Source of the DNA: Brachionus koreanus
Lineage: Eukaryota; Rotifera; Eurotatoria; Ploima; Brachionidae
Length of the DNA stretch: 64,000 nt
Direction of reading: 5' to 3'
Assembly (NCBI GenBank): GCA_016987375.1
Contig: PJRA01000493.1
Coordinates: 225,852-289,851 of the forward strand
Numbering within the stretch: position 1 is the stretch's first letter; every line of letters begins with the position of its first letter. A model generated the notes under the pieces. That model did no database searches. It was not told the DNA's origin and saw only the letters and a list, made by a program, of their open reading frames with translations. Made by a program: the position numbers and the translations under genes. Shown one piece after another: positions 9,176 through 22,600 of the stretch.

Positions 9176-11564
9176 ATGAGAAACATTCGCTTTGTCAATT
9201 TGATTCAAAGATTAAATACTTTGAATTACAAAAATAGCAGTGCTATTTTAAAACAAACAAACTTGCTGAGAGTAAACACCAAAGCTGTTGTCTCTCACTC
9301 TAATGGTCAAACAAGACAATACTCAAGCTCTAGTCAGGGAAAATTCGATTTCAGCCGAACATCGATAATTTACACACTATTCGGTGCATCAATTGCAGGA
9401 GGCATTACCGTAAATGCAATCAATCATAGTTTTCATGTTTTTTAATATTAAATTACTTAGATCTTTATGCTTAATTCAGACAACAGACTTGCATCTGTTA
9501 AAGCACATACACAAGAAAAATCTGAACAGTCTGAACCTAAACTTGAGGAAGAAATTGTTAGTGAGCCAACTGAAAAGCAGCCAGAAAACGAAACTTCAAA
9601 TAAAGCTTCTGAAAAATCTCAAGAGTCAAACTCTTCACTCGAACAAACAAAGCCTATTTCTACTGAAGAAAACAATCCTCCCGAAGAAGCTGTTCCTACT
9701 GAAGGCGAGCTTAGAGCTGCAAAATTAGATGAAGAGAAATTTTTACCAGAAATTCCAAGTCATGCACAATATTTAATAGTAGGAGGAGGCACTGCAGCAA
9801 TGGCCGCTTTTAAAGCTATACGCGCTAATGATCCAACAGCTAGAGTAACCAAAAACTACATTTTATTTGAAATTTTAGCTCTATTAACTATTCATAGATT
9901 TTGGTTGTGACTGAAGAAGATTATAAGCCTTATATGCGACCACCTTTGTCAAAAGACTTATGGATGACCGATGATGATGAATTAATTAAACAGTTGAAGT
10001 TTAAGCAATACAATGGAAATGAACGAAGTCTTTTTTTTTTAGAAGATGAGTTCTATGTTCAGCCAAAGTATTTAAATGAACAAGAGAACGGCGGTGTTGC
10101 CATTCTAACTGGTAAACGTGTCGAACAAATAGATGTTCAAAATAAAACTGTTAAATTAAACAATAATTGGGAAGTGGCTTTTGACAAATGTTTAATAGCC
10201 ACTGGCGGAAGACCAAGAAATTTGCCAGTATTTGAAAAATCGTGGGAAAAAATTAAAAATCGAGTTACCTTATTTCGAAATGTAATAAATAAGCTATTAA
10301 ATTTTTTTTTTTAAATTTAAATAAAAATTTTTTAGATCGAAGACTTCAAAAAATTGTATTCGATCGCCAAAGAAGGTAAAACAATTGCTATTGTTGGAGG
10401 TGGCTTCTTGGGATCCGAATTGGCCTGTGCTCTTGGACATGTATCCAAAAAATTTGGTGGTAAAGTAATACAAGTTTTTCCAGAGTCTGGAATTTTGGGT
10501 AAAATTCTACCTGAATATTTGAGTGAATGGACAACTTCAAAAGTTAGAGAAGGTAAAAAAACATTTTAGATTTTAAAGCAAAAAGATATAAATTAAATTT
10601 TTCAGAGGGCGTCACTGTTATTCCAAACGCTTCAATAAACAAAGCGCAACTAAATGATGAAAAAGTTGAACTTGGCTTGCAAGCAACCAAGGATAATGGT
10701 CCTCATGCTAACTGGCTCATGGCTGATCATGTCGTAGTGGCTGTTGGTTTAGAGCCAAATGTTGAGCTAGCTCAAAAATCCGGCTTTGAAACCGATCCTA
10801 AGTTTGGCGGATATCTGGTAAATGCTGAACTTCAAGCTCGCAACAATATTTGGGTGGCTGGTGATGCTGCATGCTTCTTCGACATTAAATTGGGCCGAAG
10901 ACGAGTAGAACATCATGATCATGCAGTTGTCAGTGGAAGACTAGCCGGAGAGAATATGACCGGGGCTGCCAAGCCTTATTGGCATCAATCTATGTTCTGG
11001 TATAAGAAAAACTAAAAAAAATTTATTATTTGATTATTTTTCTAATTTGTTATTTTAGGTCTGACTTAGGGCCAAAAATTGGTTTTGAAGCCATTGGTCT
11101 CATTGATTCATCTCTTCAAACAGTTGGTCTATTTGCCAAGGCAGAAGAAGTCGACACTCCAAAGGCACAAGTTCAAGAGAGTAATGAATCCTTAAGATCA
11201 GAAATTAAAGATACTCAAGTATTTTTTTTCTAGAATTAAATTTTTTGAATCTAAATTTCTTTAAGTTACCTGAAGGTGGACAGACCTCTGAGCTTAAAGC
11301 ACCTAAATCAATGGATGAATACGGTAAAGGAGTTATTTTATATTTAAAAAACGAGACTATTGTGGGCGTTTTGACATGGAATGTTTTTAAAAGAATCGCA
11401 ATTGCTAGACAAGTAATATCACTATTTATTTATTCATAATTCTTATTAATTATTTATTGAATTTAAAGTTGATTCAATCGCAAGAGAAAGTGACTAATTT
11501 TGCTGAAATGGCCAAATTATTCAGAATCAACGCCACTGGACTAGAAGGAGATAGTTCTAATTAA
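9176..11564 (+). CDS. AIFM1: apoptosis-inducing factor 1, mitochondrial
   Basis: FAD-dependent NADH oxidoreductase of the mitochondrial intermembrane space that supports respiratory-chain assembly and, when released, promotes chromatin degradation. Exons: 9176-9409, 9461-9844, 9898-10281, 10336-10552, 10606-10999, 11059-11218, 11266-11412, 11469-11564 (2,016 nt, 671 residues). It has a basic presequence, a membrane segment (about residues 62-78, [16 protein letters not shown]), an acidic Ser/Glu-rich linker of about 90 residues, the FAD Rossmann motif [13 protein letters not shown] (about residue 186), [11 protein letters not shown], the NAD-binding [18 protein letters not shown] (about residue 350), [32 protein letters not shown], and the AIF C-terminal domain ([20 protein letters not shown]). 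The signature [20 protein letters not shown] is identical to vertebrate AIFM1 over most positions. Start chosen at the first ATG, which gives the presequence. A compact gene with 46-58 bp introns. Confidence 0.97.
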
Positions 11565-13669
11565 TTCAATATGACAAGCTATTTAATAATCAGCAGTAAT
11601 AGAATCAAATCGCATATAAAATACTATTTGATTCTTTCTATTTTTGAGTCGAAATTTTCGACTTGATATTTTTTCGACTTTTAGTTTTTTTTTGTCTTTT
11701 GTTTTAATTTAATAAAAACATTATAACTATGTAGTTTTATTTACTTTAAACCTAAGTGGGCTTCAAAATAACCATAATTTAGAAATACTTGTGTCTCTCT
11801 TGATATTTCGCTTAGGCTGATTAAGTCTAATTCTAAAATCTACTTAATGAATTTTGTAGGCCAATAATTTTCAATATATTATTTTTCTTTCAAAAGTGAT
11901 CGTTTTTTTAATAATATAAAAATTTTGAGCTTAAATAAATAGACAATTTTTTTTTTTTAAAAAAAAAAGTTCAGTTCAACTCAATATTGTTTTAATTATC
12001 AGAATTCATTTAGTTTAATTTAATTTTTTTTTTTATTAAAAAAATGTTTTCAAAATATAAAATTTAATTTTAAAATTAAAATCTCTATTTGGTGATTTAT
12101 TTATCGAATATTGAATTAGAAAAAATTATCTATGAATTTTTTTCATTCAACTATTAAATAAAAAGAAAATAATTAATTATTTTTTAGTTTACTTATTTAT
12201 TTAGTTAATATTTTTTGAAGTAATTGAATTGATTTTCAAACTAAATTGATTTTATACAATAGATTAAAACAAATTATTTTTAACAATACAAGTCAGCTTA
12301 TTTTTAATAAAAAAAATGGACTTTGGAGTTTTTTTTAAAGGAAAAATAGTGAAGGTTTTGAGTCTTCATAATTATTTATTAATCATACTGCTCAAGCAAA
12401 ACCTTTTTTAACTAATAAATCAAAAATCCAGTCAATTTATTTTTTTTTAAAAAGTTATTGTTTGTTTCGACATTAAAGAAAACATAAAAAAAATCAAAAA
12501 AAGTTTTATGAATTTTACCAATTTTTTTTATCGATTTTTAAATAATTCAAAACACATAATTTCTCTTTTTAGACTTGGTTTCTTAAATATGATTGAGTAA
12601 AGTCTAATGACTTCAAAAAATTAAAAATTCTTTAAAATATTCAAATTTTTATTTTGATATTCTGTTTGTCACAGTTTTTTAGAACTTGTTTTTTCTATAA
12701 GGAAAAATTTAAATCACTTGCGTAAAAAATATAAAATGCCAAACGAATTGGCTTCAGCAAAAAAATATTTATTAAATTTAATGCTTTATTGTTCTACGGA
12801 AAATTTAAACAATTTTGAAATATTTTGTTTTAAATTCCTATTTTTGCTTTCTATCTAAATTACGAGGTTTTTACGGTCAATTTCTCTTTAAATTTAAAGC
12901 AATAGTTAAATTTTCTTGCTTTAGATTTAATTACTTTTTTACGAACATTATGAAAATTTAAGACAGAAAAATTAAATAAGATAGATTTATGAAAGAAAAA
13001 CTTTCACAAGGTTTAAATAGTTTTTGTCTTAGTATTGAATAATCATTCACTAAAGTTGGGTGCTTTTGGGATAAATATAAACACAAAATTCAAACAAATT
13101 TTCTTTAAAATCCAAAATAAATTGTCAAGTATGAATAAACAAAAGTCTTATCAACTTGAACGAATCTTTGGGGATGAAATTTTTAATATATTTAATCTTC
13201 TTAAATATTTCAAATCTAAATAAGAGATAAAACTCTCAAAATTTTGAAATTAAAAAGCTCTAAAAGATAAAATTCTGGTCAGATTATAATTTCTAATTCA
13301 TACTCGTTTGATATACTAAATTTAAGTGGAATAAATTTTCTGACTTGGTAATACGAAGCTATACAACTAAGCTAAATTGATTTGTAAAACAAAATAGAAT
13401 TCCAATTTAATAATTCATGAAAAAATATTGGTTTTCTTTTTTATTTTGAGTAAAGAAAAAAATCACGGTTAAATTGGTAGGAAAATTCGTAACATAAAAT
13501 AAAATCAAATAAGTCTAAACCCACTCTCAGACAAGCGAACGATTTAATAAGCATGTACTTTAAAAAATTAAAAATTATAGCTATAAAGCATCTAGTTAGA
13601 ATTATAAATAGCCCTTTAAATTTATTGATTTCTTTTAGATTAAATTATAAAATTCACTTTTAATTTTAG
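11565..13669. other. 2.1 kb intergenic, AT-rich; no gene seen
   Basis: No ORF on either strand with codon-like composition, no RNA gene and no recognised transposon. It includes the AIF 3' flank and presumably the promoter of the long CAP-Gly gene. Confidence 0.5.
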
Positions 13670-16600
13670 ATGTACTGTACAGACAAAATAGAGACATCGG
13701 ACAATTCGCAGCCTATTGATAGAACCGAATTGTTCGATAGCTACTGCGAACTGGAATACTGCTATGACGATCTTAGTCTTAAGTTCGAAAATAGCCCCAC
13801 GAAATGGAAAAACAACTCGGATTCTTCACGCAAAATGACGCTACCTGAATACACTAAAGTAAGTTCAATTGGCATTTTATCAATACTGCAATTGCCCATG
13901 GCTTGACTGAAAATCTAGACTCTTTATTTTTAATTGTTTCTAAATTCAAAAAAAAAAAACAACAAAATATTAACTATACAAAATAAAAATAAATAAATGG
14001 TTTTATTTTAGTAACTGTCTCATTTTTCAAAAACTAACAGTTAAATATCAAGATTTAGAATAAACTACGAATAGTTTGTGCATTGTTTTAGATGATCCTT
14101 TCATAGTTAATTATTTCAAGTATTTTTGAACTTAATTCCCCAATTTAAAGCTAAAATTTACATAAAATTTTGCTCAAGTTCTTTGATTTTTTGTTTTAGT
14201 GAGATTTTTGAATTTTCAATAAATTTAAATTTTAAAATATTTTTCTATTTTAATTGGCATCATTTACAAAAATCATTGATTTCGATAGAACTTAAAAAAA
14301 TCCATTTTTCTATATTATTTCGGGTATCTATTAAAACATAGAATTTTAATTATCTTACTTGGAAAATCTTAGTTAATTGAAATTTTGATTAATTTTTCTT
14401 TATTTTCTTTTAGTATTGGCTACTGTCAGAGAAGGCCACAGGACTGCCAAATCTTAGTGTTGGCCGCTTTGATGGACGTGTAAAAGAATAAAATTTAAAA
14501 ATTTTGAAATTTAAAAATTCGATAAAAAGAAGAATTGAGTATAAGAAAAAAAGTTAAAATTTAGAAAATTTTTTTTTCCTCGCGGCCGTCACTGACGTTA
14601 CCCAACACTTTTCTCTTTATTTTAAATTTTTTTAACGAATATTTCAACAAAATTACATTATTAATTTATCACTGTTTTGATTCATTTCCATAATTTCTTT
14701 TCTTTTTTAACTTTAGTTAATTTAATTTTTTGAAAACATTGACGTATGTGGGTCTAACATTTATGCTAATAAGAAAATTTTTTATTTAATTTCCTTTTGA
14801 AGTTTGGAATTAAGCAAATTGGTTTGTTACCAAAGCAAATAATCTAAATTTAAAAATACATAGATGATTGTTAATTTAAGTTAAATTCAGTCTCAGCATG
14901 CAAATTTTGTTTAAATAAACAAATTAAAAAACTTAATTAGCCAAAGATCGAAAATATTTGCAGAAAATGATCAAATTCAATTCTAGAGCTTTTCTCTGGA
15001 AAATTTTTTTTCATAATCTTGTTTGATTAATTAGAGCTGAAAAATTAATCTATCTTCAAAATGATGATTTGTGCTCTAGGAGCAAGATTTTAATTAATTT
15101 TCTAATATTCGATTGCTTCTCCGAATTGGCCACTGCTAAAAAAATTTTCTTTATTAGATAATATTAGATTACCATTTTTGCTTCTCTCTCAAGATTATTT
15201 GTAAATAAATCGTTCTAAAAATAGATAGGCCAGATTTATTTAGATTAGTTATTTAAATATTGAGAATTTTATCAATTTTCTAATTTTGTCTCTATTTTGT
15301 TCACTTAATCAATCGCGTTTAGGCTTGTAAATTTGCATAGCAAATTTAAAACGATCTTAAATATTTGTTGCTTATTTTTTTTCTTTTTAATAATTAAATC
15401 AAAAGTATTTCTCTTGTTTTTCTTAGTAAAAAATTTAAATATAGCTAATTTAAATTAATTTAAATTCAAGTTTTTAATTTTATTATCATTTTATTAATAT
15501 TAAAGATTAAGATAAAAAGACACAAAATTTGTTCAAATTGTTGCGTGAGAATTAATTTTTTTAAATAAATTTATTAATTGATCACATTTAAAAATTTAAT
15601 TTGGTCACTTGAAAAGAAGGTACAATTAGAAAAAAAAATATTTTGTTTGTATCAATTTGTGTCTATTCAAAGTAATTAAAAAGAGAAAGAATTTTTCAAG
15701 TAGAAAATATTTTGAGAAAAGAACAGTGATTTTTAATCGAATGTGATAGCTTAATTGCTAGTTTATGTTTTTCTTTATTTAAATTGTTGCATGCGTATAA
15801 CCAAGAGACTTAAATTCAAAACACAATACCAAAAATAAACTTTAAAACAAATCAATTTACTTGATACAAATGAATTGCAAAATAAAAATTTATAGAATCA
15901 TCATTTTTGATAAATTATTAATATGAATTTACTTGACTTTATTTTCAGTTAAGCATAGGTTTAGGTCAAACCGGATATTTTGTTATTCCGTATTCTAGAC
16001 ATAAGTGAAAAATAAAAATATCGCAAAAATAATTTGTTTGTTGAGATAAAACAACTATCTTAGATTGTTGATAAAGATATAAGTAGCTATAGTTGTGCAA
16101 GTTTTATCAGTGGCCAAACAAACATATTAAAAAAAAATTGTTTAAGTCTTGGCGGTCATCTTAGCTAGTTTCTTATTTAGAGTGCAGTTTTTTTTATTTT
16201 CTTACTGATATGCCTAATTAAAACCATTCCGAGATAATATAGATTTTCCTTTTTGTATGATCGAGAAATCGATCAGATCACTTTGTTCCAATAATTAATA
16301 AGTGGAGCTTAGCTCAAAAGTTTTAGTTTTTTTCTTACAAATTTAAATTAATTAAAAATCAAATCTATTCGAGTCAAGAGTGATGAAGGTAAAAATTTAA
16401 ATAAAATATTTATTTTGCTTGGTTATTTTTGTTTTACAAAATTTAGAAAATTCTTAAAAAAAAAAGCTGATTTTTTCTTTTCTTTATTTAAACTAGAAAG
16501 ATATTTAGATTTAGATAGATACATCTAATTAGTAAATTTGTTGTTTTTTTTAATTCTTATTTTACAAATTTAGGATAATTATTAAAATTCAATTTGATAA

Positions 16601-19600
16601 TTTTTAATCATAAAAAAAGATGGTAATTATTTGAGTGTTTAAAATTTATGAGAAATAAATAATTAAATATTATTCAAGGTTTTTTTAAAGGATGATATTT
16701 TCGATGCAGATCTAAAAATGGATCTAGATTCAGAAATAGTTGAGTTGTTTGACCAAGATTCAGATTTGTTTAGCGAGCAATTTTTAAATACTGAAGTTTT
16801 GGACTTGACAGACAATCATTTTATTGAAACTTCGACACCAACAGACGGCCTAAATGCATTCCAACTGAACGATTTTGTGTGCGTGGGCGATAAAAAAATG
16901 GGCTATGTTCGATTCATTGGAAAGGTGCACTTCGCCGAGGGGCTATTCTGTGGCGTCGAGTTGCTTGACCAAGATGGAAAACATGATGGAAATATAGACA
17001 ATATTAGGTTTGTGAATTGAGTCTATTATTTGTTTTAAATATTTTATATGGAATTTTTTTTTTAAATAAACAAACAAAATTAAGTAGTTACTCTGTGAAA
17101 AAAGCTCGGAGTTATCATTGAAATTTAATTGAGCACTAAATTCCAAATCATTGGAAAAATATTAAAACTTATTTTTTTTGATTCAAGTGTCCTTGTTTTG
17201 GGAGCCGCTAAAAATTAAGCATAAGTTTTTGCAATAAAAATAAGGTGCTAAGTTTAGTAAAAATATTTTTCTTTCGACAAATAAAGCGAACATAATTTCT
17301 TAAATAGAATTCAAATTTTGTTTTAAATTATGCAAGATTTAATAGAATGGCTTTGAAGTGTGCCACACAATTTGGTATATTTATCTAAAATTTTCATGTT
17401 GATCTTGATCTCAAATTAAATTAAGAGCTTGGAAAAAAATAAAATAACCAACATTTACAAGTAGCCGAGGGTAAAATTAAAACTTAACAATTGCTTTAGG
17501 ATGAAAGGAATATTGACAAACTACAGATGGTCTTTAGAAATTTTATCGTTTTTAGAGTGCCTGATAGTACTTGTTTAGTTTAAAAGGGATTCTTCTCTCA
17601 AACCAGTCAGGCATAAAACTCAGCAATTAGTTTGTTAAAAGGGATTTTTTTGACAAAATATTCATTAGTGTCCAGAATTTAAACAAATAAATAAGGGTTT
17701 AAATTTAAAAATATTCAACATGAACTTTAAATTTGTTGGGCTTATTTTAATCAAGAGTTAATTATAACTTTATATAGTTTTATTTTTGTTTTTAAAAGTT
17801 ATGGCAAATAAATGAAAAAAAAATTTACATAGAAACAGTTTTTTTATACTCGAAATTATTATTAGACAATTATCTGGAATTTAAATTTTAATATGCTTCA
17901 AATTAGAGTTGGCTGTTAGCTCCAAGCATTAGATCAACACAACGCATATTTTAAAATGTTAATTTATAGAAATTATAAAATGTGATTGTTAATTTTTTTT
18001 TAAAGTTCAATTTAAAAACATTTTTTGAGAATTTTTTGTATCTTTTTTTTTATTTCTTCTATGAATAATGCAGATAGATTGAGGATGATTCATAAAATGT
18101 GAACAAAAACAATTGCGGATTAAGTTTGGAATTTCAACGTGTCAAACAATCTTCAAATCCATTTTGGATAAGTTTAGGCAATGATTTTATCTTTCATATA
18201 AACTCGAAATTTCTTGGGCAATTAAGAAGCATATTTTTTTATATTATTTTTCAAAATTTGTTTCCAAGTGCGCTAAGATAACTGGTTTGTTCAACAATTT
18301 CTTGTTTTTGCAATTCTGATCAGAGAAGGAAAATAAACTAATATGAGCATTTTTTTATTTTATTTTTTCAAAGGCCAAATAATGTGATGATTAAGTGAAT
18401 TGTTAAAAAAATAAATTAAAATCAAAATTAAAAAAAAATTATTTTTTTAAGTTTCGAAAATACTTAAATAAAAATGCTCATCTATCCTCAGATTTAGCAG
18501 TAAATTTGAATAAATAAAAATTTAATAAAAAAAGTGAAAATACGGGTTGAATAATTTAGGTTATTCTAGGGATTTATGTTTTAATGGTATCCATAAATAA
18601 AATTTTGATATGATAATTTTGAAGAATAATTTTTTTTATTAAATAAGGAAAATTATGCTTAATTGAAAATGTTATTTTAAGTCCAAAACATACATTTTAT
18701 TAATTTCAAGGTGCGAAATTTTCTTTGTTAGATTAGAAATTTCAATTTATTCTATGAATTTTGATAGAATATTAAAATCTCGTTTTAAACAAGATAAAAA
18801 ATAATTAAACTTTCGCTAATTTCAATTCAAGCTAAACAAGGCTAGATTCACTATTATTTTTGGAAATTATTTTTCCATCAATTGATAGAATTTATTTGAA
18901 AAAATTAGTCTCAGTAGAAATCATCCAAAAGAAAATTGAGTTCCATTAAAAAAAATTTCAAACGACTCAGTTGAATGAATCTACTTGGCTGTTGACAAGA
19001 CCTGAAAACAATATAGCCAAAATCTAGCAACTAAAGCAATTAAAATTTAATTTATTTTATTTTATTTTTATTGTACAAATATTAGAGTTATATAATTAAT
19101 GCTTTAGATAAGAAAGAACAAAAATCAAAAAAGCCTTTTGGGCGTCGAATATCTATAGTGATTAATTTAAAGACTATTTATTTGTTTAGGACTTTTATTT
19201 AGATATTGTTTAAGTTTGAGAATTTGATCAGAAGAAAAAATTTATAAAAAAAAATAAAAAATAGAAAAAATTTACAATTAGTTGGTTGTTTCATAGTATA
19301 GCTAAAAGGCTTTGTTTAGCTAAAAATTTGTGCGAAACCATAGGTAATCGTGTTTTTTCTAGTCAATAAATAAATTTATATTTAGATAGTCGATCGATTA
19401 CCTTTTTTATTTAAAGATTAGTTTATCTTTGAGTTTTTTTCTTAATTGCAGGCGTTTGTTTGTTCGGGCAAATATTTCACTAATAGAGATATCTCATGAT
19501 GACAAACCAAATAGTTCTATCTTAATATTTTTTTACTTGGCTTACCATTTTTCTCACACGTGGTTCTAAAAAATTCTAAAAAAATTTCTAAGGTCTTAAT

Positions 19601-22600
19601 TTAAAACTATTTACCCAAGGTAGTTATAAACAATAATTGTCACTTTCGAATAGCTTTATTTCAAGTTGATTTAAAAAAAAATCTATAATATTTTTGTCTA
19701 ATAATAAATTGGGTCAATTTTAATAAAATTTTTGCTAATTTGATTAAAAAAATTTGAATATTAGGACTATGCTTGATTTGTGTGCGCATTTAAATTATTT
19801 GAACTGGTCAAATATTTATTTTTAAACACGAATGCTTGATATCAATCATAAAAATAAGTCGGCTAGTTTTAAAATAATCGCTTCTTTGTACTGCCAGCTC
19901 AAATTTGTGATAAAAAATGAATGAAGACAGAAAGTGTGCCTAGGAGGCGAACTTGTGCCAGTCACATTTTGCCGGTATCCTTTTTAAACCTGAGTTTGTC
20001 TACATATTTATCTAAATATCAATATTTACAATTGAAATTAATTTAGAGAAAATTTCACCTTATTCTATTCAGAGTCTAAGTTGGGCCAGTTTAACGTTGC
20101 CTTTTTAATTAAAATTTTGATTAGTACTACACTCTTAATTAGCTTAGGTGTCTCATAGAGCCCAAATTGTTAAGCACGGCTTTAGTAAATATTTATCGAG
20201 GAGCTAGTTTTGGCTATTCTTTATTTAGAATTATAAATTTGGGCTTCTTGATATCTTTATATATTTTTAGTTTAAGGAAACAAAGAGTCTTTAAAATATT
20301 TAGCCTAATCTTTAGATAAATAAAATAGAGGATTATGAATGTTTAGGAGCATTCATTTCCAAATATCGCTTTTTGAGCAAATCGAGCTAGGCAAGTTGAT
20401 TGTTAAATCAATTAGTAATTGATTTTGGCTTTAAATTTTATAAAGTCTTTCCTAATTTTAATTATACACCACTTGACCTTTTACAATTTTTACTTGGTAG
20501 TGAGATTTCTATGGCAACATTTTTTAAAAGCAAAACATTTGATTTTAAAAAAAATTTTTTTTTTTGTTTAGAAAAAAATTGATAATAGTTTAGTCACTTA
20601 AGATAAGAAAAATTAATATGTGTTTATTTTAAAATGTGCTGTCAATTAGATAAATATGAGATAAAGCTTCTTAGAGCATTTGTAGGCCCGATGTGGCCAA
20701 GTGCATAAATCAAGATTAAGAGTGGTACGAAATTTTATTCATTATCAGAGAGACATCATTTTTCTTATCAGAATGAGGCGATCTGTAATTTTCAAAAGTG
20801 AGTCTTTTGCCTATTTAGGCAGAGTGAGCCATAAAAAATGACACTTGAAATATCTATTAGAAAAAATTTCTAGAAAAATGGCCAAAAATGCTATGGTTCA
20901 TAAATTTGTAAATAATCGGTATATATTTACGAGGCATTATTAGTTTTCTTTATTTCCTACCGATATTAAAATGCTCAATGATTTATTGACTAGGAAAATT
21001 AAGGCATAAAAAAATTTTACCTCACTCCTCGAGAAACTACAACCAAATGAGTTAATTAATTACTTTTTTTTTTATTTAATGAAGCCAGCCAAGGATGAGT
21101 AAAAATAGCTCTTCTTATACAACAAAATATTTGTATCTAGGCCGTGTTTTTGTTTTAAATAGAATCTTGGTTCAGCTAATAGCGCGTCAAGTTTATTAAT
21201 TTTTTAATTTAAATAAGCTTAATTAAAGAAAAATAAATTAAAAAAAAAATAAAGTATTTAATTGTAATTTAAAAAGCTATAAAACTCTTCATTTAAATAA
21301 TCAGAATTGGCTGTTCTAGACAAAGAAATATTTGAAGCCAAGAAAAATCAAATATTGAACTTAGACTAAAAGATTAGCTAGAGTAAATTTAAATCCAAAA
21401 ATTTGATCATATTCATTGAATTTTTTTTATTTATTCAAAGCTATTTATAGGAGTATAATTTTGGTCAGTTTAGTAATTTTCAAAGTTGACCCGAGCTTTA
21501 GTTTATTAGAGCACTTGGAGAACAAAATTCCTCTTTGTTTGATAAGGTTAATAGCAACAATGTCGTTTTTATCTAAACTGCTTTGTTAAAAATTTTAGTT
21601 AAAATACAAAAGAAGATAAATTTTAAAGTTATTTTTGTTCAAGCTCGTTTGATTAGTTAATAATGCTTAATTTGAAATAAAAAAAAATTTAAATAAAAGG
21701 GACACGATTAGAATTTTTTTTTTTTGATATTTTTTGTTTTTAGATACTTTAAATGCAAGCCCAAGCACGGCTTATTTGCGCCCATAGACAAAGTTAAACT
21801 GCACCCTTTTGCGTTGGACTACTGGCCAAAACTAGAGAAAATACGCTTTACCGACCAATATCCCATAGTCTACAATTCTAGCAACATTTTCAAACCGATA
21901 AAATTGAGCAAAAATTTGCATGCAAATAATGAAACATTCGATAAAAGAGTGAAAAAACTCAAGAGTGACCAAAGTAAAGCAAAGAGAGACTATCAGTCAA
22001 GTAACATGATGACAAATAAATTAGTTGTACAAAAATCAGGCGGCTATCAAGCAACTGTGAAAAAAGAAAATTTGACTCAAAATCAGCATTCTTCCAGTCA
22101 AAAAAGCAGCCTTTTGAATAAAATAAGCCAGCAATTTAAGCTTAAATTTAACTCGGCCTCTGTCTCTAAAAGTGAATCTGTCGAGAGTGAAAAACGCAAA
22201 ACTCTAGATGCCAACCAACTAACTAGCTCTATTGGTAAGCAATATTTCAATATTTTGATATATTCAAGACACAAATCTCAATAAAATTTTTACATCTTTT
22301 TTTTTTTCTCTAATTAAAAGTTCAATTTAAAATTAAATTTCTATCTAAATTGCCTTGTAGTGATCTGTTGTTAGCAAATATTTTCTATTAAAAGTTAAAA
22401 AATTTTTTTCTTTTTTCAATTAACCAAATTTAAATGTTCAATTTAATTTTATTTCTAATTAAATTCTTTTTTAAAAGCAAAAATTTGGCATTTTAAAATT
22501 ATTTTAGAAAATTTATGTATTTCTAAAAGAGAATTTAATTTTAGAATTTTCCAAATTTTACCTTTAAAGCAAATATATACCAATTATTCATTGGAATTTT

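Noticed and set aside
9414..9728. Long overlapping frame inside AIF exon 2
   Set aside because: Shadow of the Glu/Ser-rich AIF linker in another frame; the AIF frame is continuous and homologous.
20690..20735. tRNA-like A box (TGGCCAAGTGC) and partial B box (GGTACGAAATT)
   Set aside because: No acceptor, D or anticodon stem can be formed; at best a very old pol III fossil.
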